64,000 nt of DNA, taken from positions 588,146 to 652,145 of the forward strand of contig BDSI01000020.1 of assembly GCA_003117195.1 (NCBI GenBank). Direction: 5' to 3'. The stretch's first letter is position 1. Each line of letters starts with the position of its first letter. Below the pieces are notes generated by a model. That model saw nothing but the letters and a program-made list of their open reading frames with translations. It did no database searches and was not told where the DNA came from. Of the stretch, positions 24,465 to 36,400 are shown one piece after another. A program made the translations under genes and the position numbers. Source of the stretch: Eudorina sp. 2006-703-Eu-15. Lineage: Eukaryota; Chlorophyta; Chlorophyceae; Chlamydomonadales; Volvocaceae.

Positions 24465-27400
24465 GTTCGTGGGCCATGTCGTCTCTGTCGTCTCCCTAGA
24501 AGACGTAATTGTCAGCTCTATATGAGGAAATGGTTTGACAGTTGCGCGTTGATCGTAAAACGGCTGACTGGCACAGCATACGCCGGCCATCGCCAGATTT
24601 CAAGGAATATTTTCACCTGACACCCAGTTTCATCTTTTGGAGAAGCCAAAGGACTGTGCTTTAGTCCTTGCCCGCCGCCCACGATACTGACCCGTGGACC
24701 GGGCCACGGGAAGTCTGTTGTTTGTTATGAAGCCCCCTCGCCCACTGCTCCTGTATGGCTATGCTTGAAGGATACATATTGTTCAGCGCTGCGCAGACCC
24801 ACATCGTATGGTTTAAGTCTGCGTTGCTCCCGAGAGGTTTTGGTGACCGTTGTGCGGATTTTGCAGGCGCACCAAGTCTCCATCCATGCACACGTGCAAG
24901 CCACCCTACATTCATCCCCTGCTCAGTCCTCACCAACTCAGGGGTACATCCCTCGCCCAATCCGTCGCGCTGCCGCTCACACCTCGTCTCACACCGTGCA
25001 GGCGGCCAGGCCAGTTCGCTGGCGCGGGCACGGCGCAGACTGCAATTCGCCGGTGGCGCGCACGGGCATCATCGCAACCCGCACCTGGAAGAGGACATGG
25101 ACCTGGACGGATCTGACGCGGCTCTGCGTTACAGCGTCCAGCGGCTTCGGCATCCCGATCTGATGCTCGCCGTCAGCAGCAGCGGCGCCGACAGCAGCAG
25201 CAGCAGCAGCAGTAGCAGTAGCAGTAGCATTAATGACGATCCCGACGCCGCCAGCGGTATACATGGCGGCAGCAGCAACACGCCTCCGCACACGGCCAGC
25301 GATCCACAGGCGCTGTCCGGGGGGACGGTCCGCTCGCGACCCGACCCAGATCAGGAGGACTCCGGGGTGCGGCGGCGGCGGCGCCTCACAGCGACCAAGT
25401 CGCCGCCGCCGCCGGACATGCCCGAATACCCGCCTTTTTTCCCGGACCTGCCACCCCAGCCGCCGTACACCCCGGGATCCTCCTTTGGCGATTATGCGCC
25501 GCCTCCTGAGGGGGAATCTCCGCCGCCGCCGCCCAAAAAGCCATCCACTAAAAAATCGCCACCGCCAACATCGCGGCCACCGCCGCCCCTACCGCGGCCA
25601 CCGCCGCCGTGGCCGCGGCCGACGCCGCTGCCTCCGCCACTTAGGCTGCCGCCGTCACCGCGGCCGCCGCCGGCATCGCGACCGACGCGGCAGCCGCCGT
25701 CATCGCAGCCCTCCATCTCGGATCCTGCCGTACCGCCGCCAACGCAACCGCCAACGCCTCGGCCCCCCAGTCCGCCTCCGGCTGTATCGCCAAAGACGCA
25801 ACCGCCAACGCCTCGGCCCCCCGGTCCGCCTCCCGCCGTACCGCCGCCGATGGTGCCGCCATCGCCGGAGCCTGCTGTACCGCCTCCTGACGTACCGCCG
25901 CCGATGGTGCCGCCATTGCCGGAGCCTGCCGTACCACCTCCTGACGTACCGCCGCCGATGGTGCCGCCATTGCCGGAGCCTGCCGTACCGCCTACTGCTG
26001 TACCATCACGAATGCGGCCGCCGTCGCCGCAGCCCTCCGTTCCGCTGCCTGCCGTACCGCCACCATCATTGCCATTATCGCCGGAGTCTGCCGTACCGAC
26101 TCCTGCTGTACCGCAACCGGCGGGGCTGCCACCGCCTGCTGCACCGCCGCTGTCGCCGTTGCCAGCCACCCCACCATCATCCCCGATGTTAGATCCGCCG
26201 ACGGCACCGCCGCCGACAGCCCCGCCACCTGCAGAACCCTCCGTACCGCTAACACCGCCTCCCACGTTTCCGCCGCCCCCACCGGCGCGACCCCTCCCGC
26301 CGTCAGACCCCTCCCAACCGTCGCCGCCGCCGTCCCTTCCGCCGCCCCTCCCGTCGGCACCCCCTGCTACGCCGCCCAGCTCACCCACACCGCCGCCGCC
26401 AACGTCACCACCGCCGCCGCCGCCACCAGTGCCACCGCCGCCGCCACCGCCACCACCGCCGCCGCCACCAGTGCCACCGCCGCCGCCGCCGCCACCTGTG
26501 CCACCGCCTGATGCGCCCGGTGAACCGCCGGGCCAACCGCCCTTCGCCCCAAACGAGCCCGACACACCGACGGGTGCATCACCCCCCTTTTCCTTTGAGG
26601 TGCCGCCGGACGTCAACGCGCCCGCGCAGCCGCCACCATCGCTGCCGCCGAGCCGGCCGCCGAAGCCGTCGGCGCCGCTCGCTGACCCCGACCTCAAGGA
26701 TCCAAGCATAACCTCCCTTCCGCCGGAGGCACCACAGCTCCAGGGGACGCCTGTTCTGCCGTTCTTACAGCCGGCGCCACCGCCGGCGCCATCGCCATCT
26801 CCATTGTCGCCGCCGCCGCCGCCACCACGTCCGCCGCCGCCGCCGTCACCACGTCCGCCGGCGCCGCCGTCGCCACGTCCGCCGCCGCCGCGTCCCTCAC
26901 CTCGGCAACCGCCGCCGCTGAAGGCTCCATCGCCGCCGCCGCCGCGGCCGCCCCCGCATCCTCGGCCGCCGTCGCCCCGACCGCCGCGCCCGCCGCCCTC
27001 GCCGCAGCCCAGACCGCCACCCAGACCGCCACCCAGCAGGAAGCCGCCGACGCCGTCGGTCCCCTCTACACCGCCGCCGCCGCCGCCGCCGAGACGCGCA
27101 CCACCGCTGCCGAGATCTGCACCGTCACCGCCGCCACCACCCGATGATGCCCCGCCAGGCTTCCCAGGCTTCGGTGACCCATCACCACCGCCCCTGCCAA
27201 ACGACCCGCCCCCACCGCCGCCGCCACCGCCGCCGCCGCCACCTGTACCCCCGCCGCCGCCACCGCCGCCGCCGCCACCGTTGCCTCCGCCGCCACCGCC
27301 AGTCCCGCCAACCCATCCGCCGCCTCCGCCTCCGCCACCGCCACCACCTCCAATACCGCCGCCCTCTCAACCACCGCCAACAACCCCGCCGCCACCGCCA

Positions 27401-30400
27401 CCGCCCCCACCGCCGCCACCGCCAGTGCCGCCGCCGCCGCCACCACCGCCACCGCCGACCCCGCCGCCGCCACCACCTCCTCCACCGCCAACCCCACCGC
27501 CGCCGCCGCCGTCGCCCCCTAATACGCCACTGCCGCCACCGCCGCCACCGCCGCCACCGCCCCCGCCGCCGGATGTGTCGCCACCGCCGCCACCTCCACC
27601 ACCATCACCCCCCGATGACGCCCCGCCGCCTGAAGCAACGCTGCTGACGCCACCGCCGCCCGCCGGCCCAGCCATGGTTCCGGCGGCACGACCAGCCCCT
27701 TCAGGTGCGTCACTGCTTTCCATCCATCCAAAGGAGGGCTCAGGGTTCAGGGCCTCTCCAGGCTTTGGCCTCATCTCATCTCAGGTCCTGATGTCCGCCT
27801 CCGCGCGCTCACTGCCCCCTTCACCCTTTGCTCTGGCAGCAGCGCACTTTGAACATGTCCACCGATTTCAACTGCCCCCTTTCACTCGCCCCACCCGACA
27901 GGCCCCGACATGCCGCCGTACTTCGTCCCGCTGGCGCCACCGCCGGCGCCGCCGGCGCCGCCGGCGCTGGCCCAGCAGCAGCTCGTTTTCAACGCGCCGC
28001 TGCCGCTGCCGCTCCTCACCTCCAGCACCAGCAACACAGGCAGCAGCGGCGTTGGCAGCGGCGCCTCCGACACGCTGGCTCGTCTGGTGGCGCTGCGACT
28101 CACCGCGCTCAGCGCGCCGCAGGGCACCTTCTGGTGCTCCTACCCGCCCGCCGGCCTGCCGCCCGCCGGCTTGGGCTACCTGGCCGTGTCCGACAGCGGC
28201 TTCGGCAGCCCGTTGTGGACGACGCTGCCTGACGGCTACTTCGCCACGCTGTCGCCGCTGACGCTGGAGCCGGAGGTCTACCTCCTGGTGATCAGTGACC
28301 CGATAGCGCCGCGTGTGCAGCAGTACTGCCAGCCTACTGCGGATACCGTGGCCGCGCGCAACAGTAGCAATAGCAGCAGCGGCGGCGGCGGCGGGGACGG
28401 AGTGGCGACGGCGGCAGCAGCGGCGGCGACGGTGCCGCTGCCCGGCGGCGATTTCGTGTCGACGTACATCCGCGACACCGCGACGTCATGGGGCGGATCG
28501 GTGTACTGCCATGTCGTACTTGGAGGCGAGCTGGCGGACAGATCGTAAGTTGCTGCCGGGGCTTGGTAGTCGGCGTGTGTGTGCTTACTCCCACCATATA
28601 TATGTACTTGCGTACGACGTGTACGATGTGTATTCTGTCACCCTGGGGGATGGGCGTCCCTTGACAGCAGCCGCGTAAACCCGACTCGACTCGACACGAC
28701 ACGGGTCAGAATGTGCGGAAGCGGTGCATCGGTGGGGACCCCCCGAGGTGCTCTGACGAGCCCCGGCTGTCCCCCTCCCCCCCCCCTTTTCTCCTCCGGC
28801 TCTCCCCCGGTGTGTTCCTCCATCCACGAGCCTGCGCAATGCCCGGACCTAGGCAAGCCCTGTGACAGGCCCGGCCCCCCGCGCAGCGCACGGTGGCGAG
28901 CTCCAGGGAATGGGTAGCGCCCAGAGGTTTAGGATGGTCCCTGTGCCCCAGCGGCTGAAGCGCTGCATCCCCCGGCCCCAGCCGCCACCCCGCCCGCCCC
29001 CCCGGCCCCGGCTGACACCTGCCTTGGCTCATCCCTTCCCCCGCTGCTGATCCCCAGGGCTGTCCAGGCGCTGTTGCTGCCGTTCAACGCCATCGCTCCC
29101 GTGCTGTCCAACACGTCCTTCTTCGGGCCCGCGCAGCCCCAGGTGAGCCGGGAAGCTGCGGGAAGCTGCGGGAAGCTGCGTGCAGGCGCGTCTGCCATCC
29201 GCAATGTTGACCCCCCTGGGCCATTCTTCTCTAAGTCGGCTCTCCGCGTTCTAGCGGGGGTCGGGCACCAGCCCGCTGTGTGTGATCGGCGTAGGCTCTA
29301 GACAGGGGCTGTCAGTGTCGTTGGGTCAGCGAGAAGCACCGCACCTGCTTCGCCCCGATTCCTGCGCCACCGTTGTGCCATACCTGTGCCGTACCTTGAG
29401 CCGCGCGCCCGCACCCTTCCATCGCCGCCTCTTCGACCCCCGGGCCCAGGCCCCCTCTGCATGACGCCTCACCGCCGCCCCTTGCCCACTGCCCCGCCAG
29501 TCCCTGTCCCAGCCGCTGAACCACAAGGGCTTCTTCTTCTGGCTCCTCACCAGCAACCCTCCCTGCTGCAACGCAACCGCCGCCGCTGACGCTGGCGGCG
29601 GCGGCGGCAGCTGCCCCGTCAGCCGCACCGTCGAGCCGGTGGTGTTTGCGGACACGGGCCAGATCGGCGGCGTGCCGCTGTTCAACCCCTGCGACACCAC
29701 CTGGTCGCTGCGCCGCAGCTTCGCCTGCAGGGTGGCTGTGGCGGCCGCCGCCGCCGCCGCGGCGGACCCCCGGCTGCAGCTGCTGCTCTACACCGCCTCG
29801 GTGCCCTTCTGGACGGCCGACCAGCGGTGCCAGATCCAGGGGGGCCGTCTGCTGGCGCTGCCCGGGGACGCGGGCGTGTGGGGCGCCAAGGCGGCGGCGG
29901 CGTGGCCGTCGGGCGCGGCGCCGGAGGTGTGGGCGAGGGTGCAGGGCGCGAACTGCAGCCTGGCGGCGCTGGCGCTGGGGCCCGCGGGCGGGACAGTGAC
30001 GGCGGCCGGCGCGGCGTACTGCAACGAGACGCGGCCGTTTGTCTGCGTGCTAGGTACGACGTGAGGGTGGGGGGAGGTGCGGGTGTAGGTTTAGGGGGGA
30101 TGTAGGAGATTGGTAGACATTTGGTAGACTCGGGTGGGGGACTGGGTGGGGCGAGCAGAGAGAGGGCAACGCGGGGCGTGGACCGGGCGTCCTGCAGCTC
30201 CCCGAGGACGGGTGCCGTGACGAGGGGGCATCCCGGGTTTGCGTGTTGGGGTTGGAGATGGCGGGGGTGGGGATCTGATGTGGGTCAATCCGGCGTCCCC
30301 GTCTTCTGTCACTCAACCTCGGGTGGCAGCTGACGGACCGCAAGCCATGCTCCTGACCGCATATCACTTTGTCATACTTGCGTAGTATTGTAAGGCGCCG

Positions 30401-33400
30401 AATAGCATTACTGGTAAACATTGTTTACACGATATGTTCCGTCAGGAAGTTGTTGTTGCATTGACCGCTTCAATAAGCGCGCCGGTCACCTGGTTCGTGC
30501 GGTCTCCGGTGATCTCGATGATGACGCGTGGCGCTCAGACCTCGGCCGTCTCCCTCTGGCTGGGCCGCTGCCTACCCGTGCTGCCGCAGACGCGTCCCCG
30601 CCCCCACCGCCCCCACCGCCGCCGACGCCTCCCTACCTGCCGGCAGTGTCCCCGCCGCAGTACCCGGTCGCGTCGCCGCGGCCGCCCCCGGCGTACCCCC
30701 CGGTGCCGCAGGCCCCCAACCCGCCGCCCCCGGTCGCCCCCGCGCCAGACCCGCAGGTGAGCGGCCGGACGGGGGTGGGGTCTGTGAACTGGGCGCTCCG
30801 CAACGCCTGCGTGCGGGGGATGAAAACACAAAGCCAGCCAGCACCGGTCCGGGGAGGTCGGGGGGTCGTGACCGTATCGGGCACCGCGCACCGGCAGCTG
30901 CCCCCGCTGCAAAGCCCCCGCACCCGGAGGCCTCACTCACAGCGCACCGGATCCCCGCGCTGCCCGCTGTGCACCCCCGCCCCCGCACTTTTGCTCTGGC
31001 AGCAGTGCAGTTTGAGTATGTCTCTACCAGTGTCCTATAACCCCGGCCGCACCGGCCCCGCAGACCCTGGCCCTGGCGCGCATCGCCGCCAGCTTCGACT
31101 CCGGCCCCGGCTCCGCCTGCGACCTGTCCAACTGGCAGCCCGTCCCCGGCGGCACCGCCTGCGACTGGGCGCCCCGTGTGGCCTGCGCCGACGGCACCGC
31201 CGTCTCCTCCCTCGACCTGACGTCCTGCTGGGGCAGCGGCACCACCACCTCCGTGGGCGGCATGCCCTTCCCCACCGACGACCTCCTGGCGCTGCGCACG
31301 CTCTCCGCCCTTGTGATGGCGGACACGGGGGTCGCGGGGCCGCCGCCGGCGGCCCTCTCCGCGCTCAGCGAGCTGCGGCTCCTGGACGTCAGCTACAACC
31401 GCGCCGCGGTGGCGGCGGCGGCGCAGCGCGCCGCCGACGGCGGCCTGGTGGGGCCGCTGCCGGCGGAGTGGTCGGCGCTGTCGGCGCTGACGGCGCTTAA
31501 CCTGGCGGGTTCGGAGCTGCAGGGACAGCTGCCGGCGGGGCTGGGGGCGCTGAGCGGGCTGGCGCTGCTGGACCTGTCGGGGCCGACCACGGACGCGACG
31601 GGGGCGCCGCTGCCCGCGCCGGTGGGCGGGTTGACGGGCGACCTGCCGGCGGAGTGGTCGACCCTGTCGGCCCTGACGCTGCTGTCCGTGTCCGGGCACA
31701 GCGAGCTGTCGGGCGCGCTGCCCGCCAGTTGGGGCGCGGGGCTGAGCGCGATGGCGGTGCTGGACCTGGCGGGTTCGGGCCTGTCGGGCCCTCTGCCGCC
31801 CTCCTGGAGCAGTCTGGCGGCGCTGAGCCATCTGGACGTGTCGCGGAACAATCTGACGGGTGCGCTGCCGGCGGCCTGGTCGGTCTTGACGCAGCTCACG
31901 CGCCTGGATGTGTCGTACAACCAGCTCCAGGGGACCCTGCCGCTGCAGTGGACCGCCCTGTCCTCCCTGGCGGTGCTCAACACCTCCGGGAATGCGGCCC
32001 TGGGCGGGCAGCTGCCGGCCAACTACAGCGCGCTGACCGGCCTGCGGGAGCTGAACCTGGAGGGATGCAACTTCACGGGTGGGTGGGGCTGGTTGGGTTG
32101 GCGCTCTGAAGGCGGACGGTGGGGAAACGCGGCCACAGCGGGTTGCGCGCAAGGGATTGCACACAGTGTTACATCTCGGTAGTGAATTGCAGGTCCTTTG
32201 GCGAGTATCATGGGACTGGGCGGTTCGGGCATTTGTTTCACTCAAGTTCTGCGGACTCCGGGTTCGCGTAAGCGGGGCGTGCTCTGATAGAAGGGCTTGC
32301 TTGGCGCCAGGTCCACTTTGGGGGTGTGTGCAATACTCAACACTTACAATCGCCTTGATGATCAGAAGCGTTACCATGCTCATTGCAAACAAGTTATCTT
32401 ACGGCAAATTGAGTTTGCCCCCTCTTTGGATGGCCCGTGCGGTTCCGGCGACGGAGGTCCTCTCGGGCGGTCCCCCGCTCCTGGCGCAGCTGGCCCCCGC
32501 TGCAAAGCCCCCGCACCCGGAGGCCTCACTCCGAACGGGCAGGAGTACCCACCGGGCGGGAGTACCCACCGGGAGGGATCATCTGCGCCAGGTGTATGCG
32601 CTGCGGGATGTGTACCGTGTTCAGGTTGTCGCCCGCACCGCTGTTGATGTTGTTGTCTGTGTCGTTTGAGGTTGTCTCGCACGCACTCCCGATGTGCGGT
32701 CACTGCCCGACAGGCGTCCTGCCGGTGCAGTACAGCGCCCTGAAGGCCCTCGCCGCGCTGCGACTGGGGTCCAACAACCTCATCGGCGTCCTGCCGGGGA
32801 CATACACGGGCATGCGGGCCCTGCAGGTGAGGCGCGGCGCACCCGGCAGGGCCTGGCAGCCTGCCTTGGGATAGCCAATGCACGGGCCCGGGTACTGGGT
32901 TTAACAAATACGGTAAACCCGCCCGAGCCGGGGTGCTGTGCGTGTGGTAGCCAAAGAAAGCAGCCTTCGGTCAACAACGTTGAGGTTGATGAGCTCCCCT
33001 GTATCAGCGCAGACGACCTGTAGATGACCGATCTCTAGCATCTTCTGCAGGACGGATGGGTGGGTGGTTGCGGCGGTTCGCGCTGCAGCCGCACTGCCCA
33101 GCGAGTTTTGACGCCTATCGGGTCGCGTGATGCGCCGTACGATCACGTGCTGCTCCCCCTGGTGCTACACGCTCTCGATCCGCCTCAGGTATTGGACCTG
33201 TCCGGTAATGCCATTGGCGGCCCTCTGCCACCGGCGTGGAGCGCATTTCCGTTCGCGGCGGACTTCAACCTGTCGTACAACCAACTGACAGGCGGCCTGC
33301 CCGCCTCCTGGTCCGGGCTGTCCTCGCTGTCCTCCCTGGACGCCTCCGGCAACCCCGGGCTGGGCGGCCCGCTGCCGGCCGCCTGGTCGTCCCTGGCGGC

Positions 33401-36400
33401 TCTGCAGCGCCTGGCCCTGGCCGGCACCGCCCTCAACGGCAGCCTGCCGGTGTCCTGGTCGGTGCTGAGCCGCCTGACGGCGCTGTCGCTGGACTCGGGC
33501 GGCCACGGGGCGCTGTCGGGCCCGCTGCCGGCGCAGTGGAGCGCGCTGTCGGGTCTGCAGGTGCTGGGCCTGGCGGGGCAGGCGGGGCTTGCGGGCAGCC
33601 TACCGCCGGCCTGGTCAGCCTTGACCGGTCTTCTTACCCTGAACACCAGTGGCGCCTCTCTGAACGGGTCGTTGCCAGCCCAGTATAGCGCACTCAGCAA
33701 GCTGGCGGTGCTGGATCTGACGGCTCCGGTGTCGTACGCCTCTACCCCGGGCAGCGGCTTCACGGGCGGCCTGCCCTCGGCCTGGTCAGCGCTGTCGTCG
33801 CTGACGCTGCTGTCCGTGTCAGGCCATCGCAGTGTGGCCGGCGTGCTCCCTTCAAATTGGACCAGGGGCCTGCGCTCTGTGGCGGTGGTGGACCTGGCGA
33901 ACTGCGGGCTGTCGGGCCCTCTGCCGCCCTCCTGGAGCAGTCTGGGGACACTCAGCCAGCTGAATGTGTCGGGCAACAACCTGGCGGGCGGACTACCCGC
34001 CACCTGGTCTGCCCTGACCCGGCTTCAGGTCCTGGACGTGTCCGGTAATCAGCTCCAGGGGACCCTGCCGCTCCCGTGGACCGCCCTGTCCTCCCTGGCG
34101 GTGCTCAACACCTCCGGGAATGCGGCCCTGGGCGGGCAGCTGCCGGCCAACTACAGCGCGCTGACCGGCCTGCGGGAGCTGAACCTGGAGGGATGCAACT
34201 TCACGGGTAAGGGAATTTCTCATTGTCGACAAACGTAACGCGAGTCAGCCGGAACGCTGCTAAACGGATGCTTCAGTCCGCCTAAATAACTGAACAGCGC
34301 GTAAGTATGTACTGTGTTGTATTTGGGGTACGGGACTGGACTGCCAAAACTCATTTCAGCTTCAGCTGTTGTGCTTCAAGGATTTGTGCGACCTTGGTGG
34401 AAGGCCATACGCCCGATGAGCAGCGCGTGATCGTGCGCTTAGGGATGATGGGTGTCGTACAGGCGATTGCGTGACAATGGCGCGCAAGAGTTGAACCCAC
34501 TTTTATGGGCTCTGGAACACAAACCCTGACGCGGCTGGCATGATGTGAGCCTGCGGAGTGCGGACATTCAGTGGCGGTTTGGCGGTGTGCGCTCCACATG
34601 CCACGGTCCGTTCCATCTGTTGCGGCTTCCAAGGTAATAGCACAATATGGCAGCCGGCAACCCCAGAGGCGCAAGGTCGATTCCCAGTCCGGATCCGGCC
34701 GCGTGTTGAGGGCGCACGTGTGTATCCCAGTACCCGTCCACACCAAGAAGCCACGCCGCGAACACAGGGTGGCTATCTTATTTTGCAGAGTATCTACGGC
34801 CGAAGATACTCCTTGCCCAATCGTGCTGAAAGTGTCTGTCGGAGGGAGCTTTTGCCGGCATTTTATCTACTCAAAGGGGGCTTGTCCCCGTGCGAGAGGC
34901 CATGAGTATCTAAAACCCCATTTTCCTACCGAGGGAAAGTATCTATCAAAACGCAAGGTTTTTGGCCGAATATATATTTATATCTTAAGATAGCCACCCT
35001 GCGCGAACATCACAAGGAGTCTTGGTACTAGAGGGCTCCACGATGATGACTGCGCGCGCTGCCGTGGTCGTGGCTTGTGGGTCTCACAGCGTACTGTACT
35101 GGGTGCGCTTCGAGCCGGCGAGCTGCCTGCCGCTCATTTGGAGCTCTAATCGCTGGCCTTGTCACCCGCGCTTTCCCACTGCGGCAGGCGCGATCCCGGC
35201 GGCGTACGGCAAGATGACGTCCCTGTCTGCGCTGCACTTGAGCGGTAACCAGCTCAATGGCGAGCTCTCGGCTTTCCTCCCGGCGTCTGGGCAACTCCAG
35301 GTGATCATGCGCCGCTGTGTGTGCGTAGGCAGGCAGGGCAGGTGTGCGTAGGCAGGCAGGGCAGGTGTGCGTGATCTGCAACGTGCCTCGCCTTGACCCT
35401 GTTGACGGGCATCAACCACCTCGCGCTACTGAGCATGGTGTTTCCAACATGGCAGGTGTTTAACGTCTCGCACAACAACCTCACCGGACCGCTGCCGGCC
35501 GCCTGGAGCAATCTGACCGGGATCGACACCCTGGACGTGTCGTACAATCAGCTGACGGGCGGCCTGCCCGCCTCCTGGTCCGGGCTGTCCTCGCTGTCCT
35601 CCCTGGACGCCTCCGACAACCCCGGGCTGGGCGGCCCGCTGCCGGCCGCCTGGTCGTCCCTGGCGGCTCTGCAGCGCCTGGCCCTGGCCGGCACCGCCCT
35701 CAACGGCAGCCTGCCGGTGTCCTGGTCGGTGCTGAGCCGCCTGACGGTGCTGTCGCTGGACTCGGGCGGCCGCGGGGCGCTGTCGGGCCCGCTGCCGGCG
35801 CAGTGGAGCGCGCTGTCGGGTCTGCAGGTGCTGGGCCTGGCGGGGCAGGCGGGGCTGGCGGGCAGCCTACCGCCCGAGTGGTCAGCGTTGACCGGTCTCC
35901 TAAGCCTGAACACCAGTGGCGCCTCTTTCAACGGGTCGTTGCCAGCCCAGTACAGCGCCCTCAGCAAGCTGGCGGTGCTGGATCTGACGGCTCCGGTGTC
36001 GTACGCCTCTACCCCGGGCAGCGGCTTCACGGGCGGCCTGCCCTCGGCCTGGTCGGCCCTATCTGCCCTCACATTTCTTTCCGTGTCGGGCCACAGCAGC
36101 CTAGCGGGTCCGCTACCCGCCAGCTGGGCCCCGGGCCTGCGCTCCGTGGCGATTGTGGAACTGGCGGACTGCGGCCTGTCAGGCCCTCTGCCGCCGTCCT
36201 GGAGCAGTCTGGGGACATTAGGTCAGCTGAATGTGTCCAGCAACTACCTGACAGGCCAGCTACCCGCCACATGGTCGGCCCTGACCCGGCTTCAGGTCCT
36301 GGACGTGTCCGGTAATCAGCTCCAGGGGACCCTGCCGCTGCAGTGGACCGCCCTGTCCTCCCTGGCGGTGCTCAACACCTCCGGGAATGCGGCCCTGGGC

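Noticed and set aside
24755..24990. ATG at 24,755 as the start of the giant gene
   Set aside because: It gives no signal peptide and low-quality coding sequence. The short exon at 24,380 supplies a signal peptide and splices in phase to 25,002.
25492..26709. 405-codon Gly-rich frame on the minus strand
   Set aside because: It is the antisense shadow of the poly-Pro exon (CCG/CCA runs read as CGG/TGG), with no splice or domain support.
30572..32392. 606-codon minus-strand frame rich in Arg/Gln
   Set aside because: It is antisense to the first LRR exon and its introns and crosses well-supported splice sites; the plus strand has clear LRR periodicity.
34676..34700. tRNA-like GGTCGATTCCC block
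   Set aside because: No matching acceptor stem or anticodon arm could be folded around it.
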